From assembly GCF_000224145.3 (NCBI RefSeq), contig NW_004190356.2, positions 1 to 64,000 of the forward strand: a stretch of DNA of 64,000 nt, written 5' to 3'. The stretch comes from Ciona intestinalis (taxonomy: Eukaryota; Chordata; Ascidiacea; Phlebobranchia; Cionidae). Made by a program: the position numbers and the translations under genes. Numbering within the stretch: position 1 is the first letter of the stretch; each line of letters starts with the position of its first letter. Below are positions 1-11,400 of the stretch, one piece after another. The notes under the pieces were generated by a model. It worked only from the letters and a program-made list of their open reading frames with translations. It was not told the DNA's origin and did not search any database.

Positions 1-992
1 GACATAGACAGCTGCAGGTGTAATCAAATATATACTTGGTCCAGAATAGGTCAAAATAATTGATCATGTACAGCATTGCGACCCTTATCTAAAATTCATC
101 GTCTAATCGAAAATTTTTGTTACTTTTCTGCTGTCAGAAGATTGTTTTACTTTTCTTAACATTGAAATGCAAACATATTAAAAAGGTTTAAGGACGAAAA
201 GACCAGGTATAACTTTGTAAGTTTAGTAATTTTTACTCGTGGAACACAAACATATAGTTACTACGGCTTATGTTGTAGTTGTAGCGGTTGTTCCAGACAT
301 AACTTTCAAAATATGGGGGTATGCCAAACCATTATTAGCATTATCCAGAGGGCTCTGAATTGTTTTAAAGATTTAAAAAATGGTTTCAACCCCACTTTCT
401 ACTGTAGACCCCACCCCTGTGTTACTCTTGAATTCACCACTTCATGTCACCCACAATTGCAACATTAATTTATGCTTCGTAAAAAGTCACTTTTTGCTTG
501 AGCTCAACTTAGACAGCCACAACCTGTGTTATGACATAGTAGGTAGGCTATTCATACGTTCATAAATTAGGACTAAGTCATAATAGCAATTGGTTTACAC
601 GTTTATTATTTACTTCGCAACATTAAATTGGCGCGGCTTTATATTTACAAAGTTTTCCCCAGCCAAGCAGAAAGTTGGTTATAAAATAGTAGGCATTTAC
701 ACATGGATTTATTGCATTCTTATAGGAATTGTTTAACCTATCATTTAACTACAACATAGTAGCAATTCACACATTGATTATTTGCGTTATAATTGCAATT
801 CGCACGTTCATTATTTTGGTGTTTTAAAACAGGTTTGAATACAAATAAGAAAACATTACACTAAAAACATTTGCACTCTATGTATAGTCAACAGTCAACA
901 CGTACATCGAAAAGTTGCAATTAAATTTACAAAAAAAAAAGTTGCAATTAAATTTACAAAAAAAAGTTTTAAACAAGACGTAATTCGTTTAC
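1..992. other. Probable PRKAR1 intron 1, no further exon recognised
   Basis: Following the donor of the PRKAR1 first exon, this stretch should be intronic. I see no second-exon match to the type I regulatory subunit. It is AT-rich, with a 27-28 bp unit (AAGTTGCAATTAAATTTACA plus an A run) repeated twice at about 912-966. Confidence 0.5.
912..966. repeat. Two-copy tandem repeat, ~27 bp unit
   Basis: Two near-identical copies of AGTTGCAATTAAATTTAC followed by an adenine run lie back to back. This is a simple local duplication in PRKAR1 intron 1. Confidence 0.8.
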
Positions 993-1085
993 CTGCACAA
1001 TACAGTCTTTTAATGTTTGCTGTATCTTATGTTCGTGCACATAAGCCTCACATTCTTTTAGTCCTTGTTCTTCTTCGCCCGCCAT
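993..1085 (-). CDS. PRKAR1: First coding exon of cAMP-dependent protein kinase type I regulatory subunit (partial gene)
   Basis: The exon reads on the minus strand from ATG at 1085 to a CAG|GTAAAC donor near 993 (plus or minus 1) and encodes about 31 residues. The stretch [12 protein letters not shown]...LKDCIVQ closely matches the docking/dimerisation helix of vertebrate PRKAR1A/B (ECELYVQKHNIQ...LKDSIVQ, from memory). In that family the N-terminal helix bundle dimerises the regulatory subunit and binds A-kinase anchoring proteins; the inhibitor site and two cAMP-binding domains follow. Those later exons are not in the window and should lie to the left. The short acidic leader MAGEEEQG is consistent with a true start. 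Whether this is the A or B type cannot be told; a tunicate may have a single gene. Confidence 0.85.
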
Positions 1086-2394
1086 TGTTATGTCACAAAT
1101 AACCTAATGATGTATAATCTACAGCTAAAATAAAAAACAAACAAAAACGATAGGTTAAAATAGCCTACATAATTTTTAAAAAACAACAACTTAAACTAGT
1201 ATAGTGTATTATTGGTACAGCTGTTAATTACAATAAGTGAAGAAATATGTATTTGTATACCCAATATGGACAGTTTAAAAAATTGAATGCAATTACCGAG
1301 TATGTAAATAAGAAAAACTCAAAAAGCATTTTTTATCGCAATTTTTAAGCAAAACTAATGGCTTAACTAATGCCGAAATGTAACACTGACGTTCAAAACT
1401 TTCTTAACTGTCACTTCACTAGCGTGAATTCCTAACATAAGCTAAAGGAACAATGTTCGAAATGTTTAATATTTGCCGAAATAAAACCAACAACAACCAG
1501 GCCCCGACCTGAACCTTTCGTTACTGTCAAAACAAAAAATATATTAATTTATGAGATGTTTATGGCAGAGGCGAATCGCTAAAATTGCTCCCCAATAAAA
1601 TTTAAAATAATCCTTCTTCTTGTTTTAAAGGATAATTCATTTTAGCGGCAATTTTTAACGAATTGGTGAACTTCCATATTTATTTCAATTACCTCATAGG
1701 TAAAAAAATTGGTTTATTACTTTATTACTTAATGTTGTATACCCCATGAATAATATATGCTGAAACAGCCATATATTTCTTAAAGCAAAGTCAAATTACA
1801 CCATATCAGTACGTAAAAGTAGTACAATTACGAATATTCTTGGCTCAATCGTTCTTTAATATAGCTTGGCTGGGGGCATTTAAACATTATAGATAATTTA
1901 TGACATTAAATTATGCCAATCATAAGGTTAAAAGAAACCAGTCCAACATTGTGTTCATGTTTTATTTAACAATGCAAAACGACACAAGAACGAAAACATG
2001 CAATAGAAAAACATATCTGTACTGGTTTAAAATTCCCGTATAATAAATATAAATACAAGATAAAATAGAATGAAGTAAAAGTTGTAGCTCAGTAGTTAGT
2101 TATGTTCATCTAATTTTACATAAGAGCCAATACGCCACTTTGACTGTAGCAAGCTTTATGTCAATTTTTAGTGTTGCAGTATCATATTTTATCCACATTC
2201 TGCAGGAAGGTATATGGAAACACTGTTTAATTGTAAAATGTCAGTTTGTATGGGAAAATGGGTAAGTTGGGTAAAAATGATTTTGAGTACGAAACTAATT
2301 TTCGAAGTGAAAATGAATAAGTGAAATGTAAGTGTATGAGAAATTAGAAAACTGCTGGGCACATTCGTATGTCGGACTTGCAAATTTTTCTGCA
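1086..2394. other. Intergenic region between PRKAR1 5' end and inhibitor gene 3' end
   Basis: No exon or recognised repeat was found in this AT-rich stretch. It must contain the PRKAR1 5' UTR and promoter (transcribed leftward) and the far 3' flank of the inhibitor gene. No convincing TATA box could be assigned. Confidence 0.5.
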
Positions 2395-2400
2395 TTTATT
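2395..2400 (-). promoter_or_regulatory. Candidate polyadenylation signal AATAAA of the inhibitor gene
   Basis: TTTATT on the plus strand reads AATAAA on the minus strand, about 100 bases beyond the stop codon at 2498. Position and sequence fit a 3' end signal; cleavage was not observed. Confidence 0.5.
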
Positions 2401-2497
2401 AATAGTTGCCCAGAGTAAACATTTGATGTGTTAATACTAAAGGTATGTATGAAGTAGTTTGTTACATGCTGTGAGTAATTGTCACTATGATATTTTC

Positions 2498-5400
2498 TTA
2501 GGGTAATGGGGGGTGTGGGGGGATAGTAGTTTCGGGGGCTGTTGGGGTTACTGGATCTGCAGGAGGGGGTGGGGGTGACTGAGCTTCAAGTGGGGCAATG
2601 GCCAATCGTCGAGCCTCAGTAAGTGCAGCTGAAGAAAAATAAATTTTATTAAATAAAGAATTGTGTCACTAATACAGTAAATTTGACCCCTGGATTGCGG
2701 CTAAAAGTAGTTAAAAAATGATCTTTAAAGCGTTTGACTATCGTAAAAGCTGATTTTTTGAAAATGTGATTTTAGTTCAACTAATATGGCGGTCAAAGTT
2801 TGCTTACAATTTTCAACTAATACTTGTATTGATTTGCAAAGGCCAGAGGTCCTGGACAAAGAACAAATATAAGCTTATTCTTTCCGCTAACATTTTGTAA
2901 TAACCTCTTTTTAGTGATATTCAATCAAACAAGTTTAACAAAAGTAACAAAAAACACAAATAAACTGTCTTACTTGAGCAATTAAGGTCCAGAAGGTCTC
3001 TGTACCCTGGCACCCTTGTATTTGGGAGTTCAACCCCAGTTTCGGGGTTAACGCACCAACAAGAACTTTGCCCAAACCCATAGCACTGTTTCAACATGTA
3101 CAACCCAGTAACGTTGTCACAATCCGGAATAAAAGCATCCATTATCAATGGGCTTGACATTTCGTCATATTGCTGCTGGCAAGCAGTTCCTGTAAAAAGT
3201 ACAAAATTATTAACAATAGAATAATAAAGCAGGAGAAAAGGTCAAAAAAAGTATAAAAAAAAAAACGGTAACAGAAATAGGAAGGGCAATGGTTAATAAA
3301 AAAGAAAACTACAAAATGGAAAGGGAAAAAAAAAAAATTTGTACAAAACATTCTGCAAAACTAGTGTTGTAGATTACTATCTGTATTCAGAAATACAAAC
3401 AATTAAAACAACTTACGAGAATTAAGAGCTCTTTGGGTACACTGCTCTGAGGTGACGCAACGATTTTCTGAGTTCCGTATTTTTCCGTTGGGGCATGCAC
3501 ACCTTTCAGTACAGCTGCGAATAAGACTGCATGGTTTTCGTGGCAAAGCACACGTGGCGTCGCACTCCGTTGCACAATCTGACCACACTTCATCGAGCGC
3601 ATTGTCACAGGCTGTGATGTCATAATGAAAATTAAATAAAACAAAACACTAAAAATATATTTACCTAAATATTAAATTTTTATTTTTTAATTAGTAAAAA
3701 TTCAAACTGAAAAATTGTTATTTTTTGACTAAGTGAGGATTGTAATATTATTGTGTTGTGTATGATACCGTTAACCAAAAGTAATAAAGAAACCACAAAC
3801 TACTCTTTTTTAAGACCTCGTCAAAGTTGTGTTAACAGTTTGTTTCAAAATGAATGAATGAATAAAACTTACTTTATCCTCGCGTAGCCTAAAATGACAG
3901 TTGTTAAACACGGGTGTTCTGTTTCATACACCTCGTGCCAGCTTACGAGTTACCAAGTATGTTACTTTGTGGGTAATTACTTTTTTATAAATGTTTTACT
4001 TCTTTTTTATGTGTAAAAGATCATAAAAATGCTGCCATTACATCATGAGTTGTACTCCCAAAAAATAAACTAGATTTAAATATTTAAATTCAAAAGTGAT
4101 ATCATCAGTAGCCAGCGCACTGAAACAGAAGTTTTTAAACATCTTCCGCCAAAACAGAAGCAACCCAACTTACAAGGAGGAAGAGGTGGAGCACACGAAC
4201 TGACAGGAACACATGCGTTCAGTGCATCCCGGACATGACCCTCCGGACACGTGCATCTCTGTCGACAGATCTTCGTCAAACTGCACGGACGTCGAAGGTC
4301 GAAGCAAGTTGCATCACACGAGGGCGCACACGTGCTGAATATTTCGCCGAGCTCAAAGTTGCAAACTGATAAAGTAGGAAATATTAGTATTTAGAATAAA
4401 AAACTAGGTTATAACTCGACAGCGGGCATAATGGAAGCACTATAGAAGTCTGGTGTACAAGAGGACATATATTTTATAATTTAACAATGAGCATGACATG
4501 TATTCCATTAGAAATTGATGTTATACCTCTATAGTAGGCATAAGGTTTATAAATATGAATACACCATGTGTGTCTGGTATATAGCAAGACCCTCATGGTA
4601 CAATTCGACAATTATTACATGGGTATAACATAAGACACTCTCATTATAACTCGACAGTGGGCATGAGATGTATATATTATATAAAAAAAAAATATGTATT
4701 AGAATATGTTCCAACAGACCTGGTTGGCTTGAAGGGCACGTATTAGCTGGTACACATGTTCGATTATCTGGTGCAAGTAGATACCCTGCCATACATCCAC
4801 ACCTTGCAGTACAAGATTCCAACAAACTGCATAAACGTCGTGGTTCGCCACATGTTGCATCACACGGTGGCGCACAAGGGAGGAAGGTCATGCCTGGTGT
4901 AGCTGCACAAGCTGTAAAAAAAAATTTACTTGATTATTACTAACACACATATGAAATAGAATTACAAGTGATTTGACTACAGGGTAATAACATATAAAGC
5001 TATTTTCCTAAGTGTTTTGGTAATGGTCAGGCCTAAATCATAAGTTCTATGGCACCATGTAGGACCTTACCCATATAGAATAAAAACCATTAAAAAAGAC
5101 AGTACATTACGTTCCGAAATACTAGAAAACATATCGCAAAATTGGATCAAATATATTTTCTGCAAAAATTGCAAAAAAACCTTCAGTTCAAAGTCACAAA
5201 CAATTGTATAATACAAGATATCTATGCTGAACTTACTTCGTGCTTCAATGCATGCTCTATGGTTCAATGCACTGAGCAGAGACGACACCCCTTCACTACC
5301 AGTGATGCGCGTACCATTCTCGTAAACACAATAACAGTTGTCGTTTGCATCGCACTGTGTGGGGACATAGGTACCGTCCGCATTGCATTGTGGGAAAACG

Positions 5401-8400
5401 GGGTTGCCTGGCAACATTGCTCTAGCGATGCGACAGCTTGGTGTAGCTGTGATATGTATATGTTGTGGTTGGGGTTTTTTTAAATTCTAATATGAAGTAT
5501 ATATATAGTAAAATCAAAAAGAGAAAAAACAAAGTTACATTAAAAATGAGAAAATTTCCTAATACAAAGTATATAAATATATAGTAAATCCAATTTTACC
5601 AAAAAGAAATAAAAAAATTATACTGAAAAGGTATTGTAATGACATTTTCGTTGTCTAAAGTGTTAAATTGTTATTACTACAGCACCAAAATTTGTTACAT
5701 AATGAGAATTTTTATGTAAAAAGGACCTTCTAATTAAGGGTTTTAATAACACTTGGGTTAAAAATCTATTTTAAAAAAAAGCATATATATATATATTTTT
5801 TTTATTAAACTTAGTTAAAAAAAATAAATTTTTAACAATTAATCCTAAATAAAACTCAGTTAAAGATAACATTTATATTTATTTTTAACAAATAATCTAA
5901 CCTGGACAATCGCTCATTGGAACGCAAGTTCGGTTGGTGGCGGATGCTTTAATCATTCCACTGTTGCACACACAATCAACCGCACAACGCCTCGTACATC
6001 GGGGGTTGGGGTTCGAACATGTGGGTGGACACTCGGTGGCACAAGAGGCAAATGCAGAGTCAGCGGGACAGGCTGAGAATATTATAGAAATATTATAAAA
6101 AATAACTTTAAAAATTAAAACACATTTTTAAAACCCACTTAAATACAGCATGTGTAATGAATAAAATATTTTCCATTCTATTTCATGAATAAATGAATGT
6201 AACTTTCTTTATCCTCACGTGGCCGCCAAGACGATAGATGAACAGTATAACAGGGATGTTCTCTATTAGACACCTCGGCTAGCTTACGATTACCGTGTAT
6301 GTTACTTTGTGAGTGATTATTATTATCATTTTATTTTTTGGTAATTATTTTATTGAATTTTTTATTTATGGCTGAAAATTTGGACATCAGTGACCACTGG
6401 GTTAGAGCAACTGCCGTTTGGTGTTTCACCCAAGGACACATACACCACAATGGTAGCAGCAAGAAGCCTTGAACTCATTACCTCTGGGTTAAAGGAAGGC
6501 GCGCTAACCACTTTGCCACGGCGCCGGATTATCGACAACTTACCACTAAGGAACTGGCAGTCAAGGTCAAACATGGAGGTTGGTTTTCGGGTTCCAGTAA
6601 GTTCGCTGCCGGTTTGAGAATCAACGCAGAAGCAAACACCATTGTTGCATTGTTGTGTCACAAAGTTGCCCTCTGTATCGCACTCCAGTGGCTGCGGACT
6701 TGTTTGTTGCTGCTGACAAGCAGTTTGAGCTAAAAATTAAAAATAATTGACTTTAAATACTAAAAATGGCAATTCTGCTTTATCTATCAGCTGTCATATT
6801 ATACCAGTTTAATTACTATTGATAAATAATAGTAAAACTGGGAACAATAAAAAATTACTTTTAGTAGTGACATAGAAAAGATTAAATATTCTGCTTGTTC
6901 TATCAGCTGTTAGTTATCGCAATTTAATTAATTAATAATAAATAATAGTAATATTCGAAAAAATACGAAATGTTTAACTTTTAGTAATAACATCTTTATT
7001 GGGAACACCTTTAATGAACACACTAATCCGTTGGTATTTAAACCGTTTTAAAATGGTAAACAAAACTACAATCACACTTTGAGTCTCCAGATTTGTTTTC
7101 CACACACCAAAACTTGAAAAAAAAAGTTTTTTTTCAATTTACAAAAAATGTTAAAACCTGTTCAAAACAAATTTGATGCATCTTGTTGTAACAATAGATG
7201 TCAGTGTCTGGAGAAAAACAAACCCCGCCCAAAACCAGAAATTTAAATTCTCAATTCTCACCTCCCTGGTCGCCTGTTGTGCACGCATCAGCGTTTACAC
7301 AGACGTTATTTGCGTCACGGACATGATTAATCGGGCACGCACATCTCTGACGACATGTTTTGATTGTCGAGCATGACCTTTGAGGTTCGTCACAAGTTGC
7401 GTCACACGAGGCAGCACAGACCATGAATTCTTCGTTAAGTGATGCATTGCAAGCTGCGAAAAAATAAAAAAGTGAAAAATTATGGAATTACGAAATGTAA
7501 AAGTATTTTGATGTTATAATAAACATTTAGTATCTAATAAGGAAAAAAATGTGATGTCGAAATCAAAATGTTATTGCGCAATAAAAGAAATTTATTAATA
7601 AAATGATACAATGTATGAATAAAAATATTATGGCAAATAGTGAAAAAATTATGATGTAATAATTTATTCGTTACATCATAATAAATTCCACTTTACTAAT
7701 TCATTTTAAAATATTTATTTTTAGTGTCAATTTAACTACGCATTGTGCCGATTGTGTGATTAAGGGTTATGATTAAGAAATAGAATGATTAATCCATGTC
7801 AAAAGGTCACGGCGAGTATCAAGTAAGTTTAAAATAAGAATTACAATCTAAACAATTAAATCATTTTACGATCCCTTATTTTTATGACGTAAAAAGGCAC
7901 TGCCAGTAACTGATATCTAAATATCTGTTGCTTATGATGTCATAATGGTTACACTGACGCAGAATATTTTTATTATTACTCCACAATCATAGCGCAAAGC
8001 ACCGATAAATGCTGCGAACAGCCAGAGGGAAATTGCTTAAAAGTCCACAAAGATTAAAAGATTAAAATGTCGTTTGCGCTTGAATGCATGGAATTTTAAC
8101 AGATAATTATAAAAAATCATCTGCAAAACCCATTTTAGATAACTTCAGTGCCTCAGGGGTATATATAGTTACAAAATAACAGGATTTTAAATTACCGTTG
8201 AAAAACATATAACAAATATGTTGGGTAAAAGGTAAAGCCATGTAACTTTTACAAGGCACACCAATGTTTCCCAGAAAACAGTTTTAAGACACCCAAGTAC
8301 AAATGAAAAATTATAGTAGGATGGAGAAAATAGGAGACCTTTTTATTTATTTTCTCGTCCCATTTGGTAATAAACAAATAAAATTCAAAGGATTATAAAA

Positions 8401-11400
8401 CCGTATTCTTAAGGCTCCCATAGACCTTTGTTAATTGTTTAAAACACGGTCAGGATATTTAGATATTATGTGCTAAAGGTGTCCCATCTTCCCCACCCTA
8501 CTATACAAATCTTATTTAAACCATACATTCAAACAAGAAAGCAAAAATATGAAAATCTTACCTTGTGATGCAGAGCACTGCTCCCCTGTCACACAAGTGT
8601 CTCCCTCCAAATACATACCAGGTGGACATGTGCACTTCTGTCTACATATGGTAGCACACCCTATGAGCTGACCTCGTTGGCTACAAGTCATATCACACCC
8701 AGCACATAAGGAGTATACCTGGTTACTGGGACACGCTGTATAAAGATAAGAATGATAATTATTAATAAAAAGTGTATACTCTTATATTACGCTAGCAAAT
8801 ATTTAGAAATATTTTAAACGAAAAGACATAGTATATAGCGACAAAACAACAGTTGTTAAAATTAGAAAACTTTTTAGAAAATCTGACATTTTGAATGTAT
8901 ATATGCATATCTTTCTTTCTGCATTGTTGAACTAAGATTAGTACAATGCACTGCATTATTCTTGATCTACATTATTGTAATTCAAAAAAAACAAATAGAA
9001 AGTTATAATAATAATAATACAACTTTATTTGTTTCTTGGATTACAGTAGCGAAAATTTAGAAATATTTTAAATGAAAATACAGGATATAGCGACAAAACA
9101 ACAGTTGTTAAAACACATTTACAGTTAAAAACATATTTACATTTATTTGGAAGAAAATAAGTGTGGTCCTTTTACCTAGCAGACAAACAAGCCATTTCTG
9201 TTTTAATTATGATCAAGATTAAGTTAAACTTCCAATAGAAACAAAAGTCTGCGTGAAGGCTATCTATTACGTTATTGTTATACACCATAAATAACTGTAT
9301 ACACTAGAAATAAGACCTCTGTCAAATTCTAACTATGCGACAGAAATATAAAAGCCGATAAGTTTGACAGCATCAAACATAAAGTAATAGGAATCAATTA
9401 TATTTTAAAACAATACAGAAAATTTAACTTACCCAAAGCAGCGTCACATTGTGCATTTGTTAAGCATTGTCCATTGTGTAGATAAGTTCCAGTTGGGCAA
9501 GTGCACTGTTGTCTGCATTGTAGTGTGCATATAGTTGGTGTATTACGCCCCGCACACGTTTGGCTGCATCCAGCGCAAAGTGAATATATTTGATTATGTG
9601 GGCACGCTGTGAATGGAATGTTTGATTATATTATTTTGAAATAATATTTCTATGTTCCTAATACCAAGGAGATATAATGTTTCTATGTTTACCTTTATGG
9701 TTATGCTATATTGATTTTACATAATCCTTTTGTTTTGGTACAAAATCTCTTGTGTCATTATTTTGATTAAAGGTTTCTATTTTACCAGGGTAAAAGAATG
9801 TTATGAATATATACCTTTTTAAAACTTTTATAAATCTTGCAAAAATTTAAAACTTCTTTAAAATAAGCAAAACATAAAAAAAAATTATTTAACACTTTTT
9901 TTGGTTAGAAAATATTGTTATAAGATTTTTATGTGACAAAATTTACCGAGAGCCACCGAGCATTGAGCGTCTGTCAAACATTGGTCACCATGGAGATAAG
10001 TTCCGCTTGGGCAAGCACACCCCTGCCGACATTGCAGCGTGCATGGGGTATTGACGTTGCGTTGATGACATGTTTGTTCACAACCGGCACACGTGCTGTA
10101 CAGTTGGTTGCCAGGACATGCTGGAAAAAAAGATTTGTTGATGTAATTATGTTACAGGCATTTATATAGTGAAGTAGGGGGACATAGGACACCCTTAGCA
10201 CATAATACCCAAAAATCCTTGTGTTTTAAACAATTAACAACGCTCTAATGGAGTTATGAGAAAATAAAATGAAAAGGTGTCCCATCCTCCCCCACTCTAC
10301 TATATAAAATTTCGCAAAAAAATTAAGAAAACTGGTATATATATAATATAATTATTTTTTTTTTTTATTTAAAATTAATTTGATGTAATATTTATATTAA
10401 ATAACATACTCAGAACAATTACCTGGTCTGCACTGATCAGCAGTCACACACTGATCATTCTTGAGATAGAAGCCTGGTGGACACTGACATCGTGGGATGC
10501 ACGAAGTGGGCGAGCAAGACGGAGGGTTACCAACATCAGCACATGTTACATTGCAGGTTGGGCATTGGTAGAACATCATTTTACCTCGGCATGCTGGTAA
10601 TGGAAACGTATGTAAAAGTATGTAAATGTGTGTAAATGGAAACGTATGTAAATGTGGGCATTAAAAATGTGGTTAAAGCGTTGAAACTAAAGGATACGTG
10701 GTTCTATCCTCGATGGTGCTACCATTGTGGGCAGGTGTGTTTTTTGAGGTAGAACTCTTTAATCTTGGACACTGATGTGTTGTCCAAATTAAGAGTCAAA
10801 CAGAATAAACAAATAGCACAAGGTTACAGACGTGGTAAATGGTAGGAGGGCACAAGGTATGAAATAAAACACCAATTTTACAACTATTGTGGTTGCGCCC
10901 TGACGCCAGTATAAAAAGTGTTATTAATTCAAATGATAACTTACTAGATTGTGTTCTGAAGCAGTCGACGGTTCCATGAGCGTGATAAACATCCGATATG
11001 GATCTTCCACTTTGCATCCGAACACACCAACATCTTCCAAGAAGATCACATTGCTGGACGTTGTAGTAAGCTCCATAACAATGCGGGTACCAAATGGTGT
11101 GCGAGAAGACACGTCGAAATGATTCGAGATAACAGCTTTGCTGCGTAGGAATTTCACCTGTGAATAATAAAGATAAATTATTGATCTGTACAAATACAAT
11201 ATTTTTTTAATTAGGATTTTTTAAGTTATGGTAATTGAAACTTAAAATTAGCAACATAGAACAAAGTTTTTTTAAATTTTCAATGTGAGAATAATAGAGG
11301 TTTGCCACGCTTTTATGATTTTCGTTTTGAGTAAAGTAAAAAGTTCAGTAAACAAACAGTACAGGATTATATTTTGAATAAAGCACTTTTTATGAGAATG

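Noticed and set aside
2085-2140. GTAGCTCAGTAGTTAG resembling a tRNA A box
   Set aside because: No box B or acceptor-stem pairing follows.
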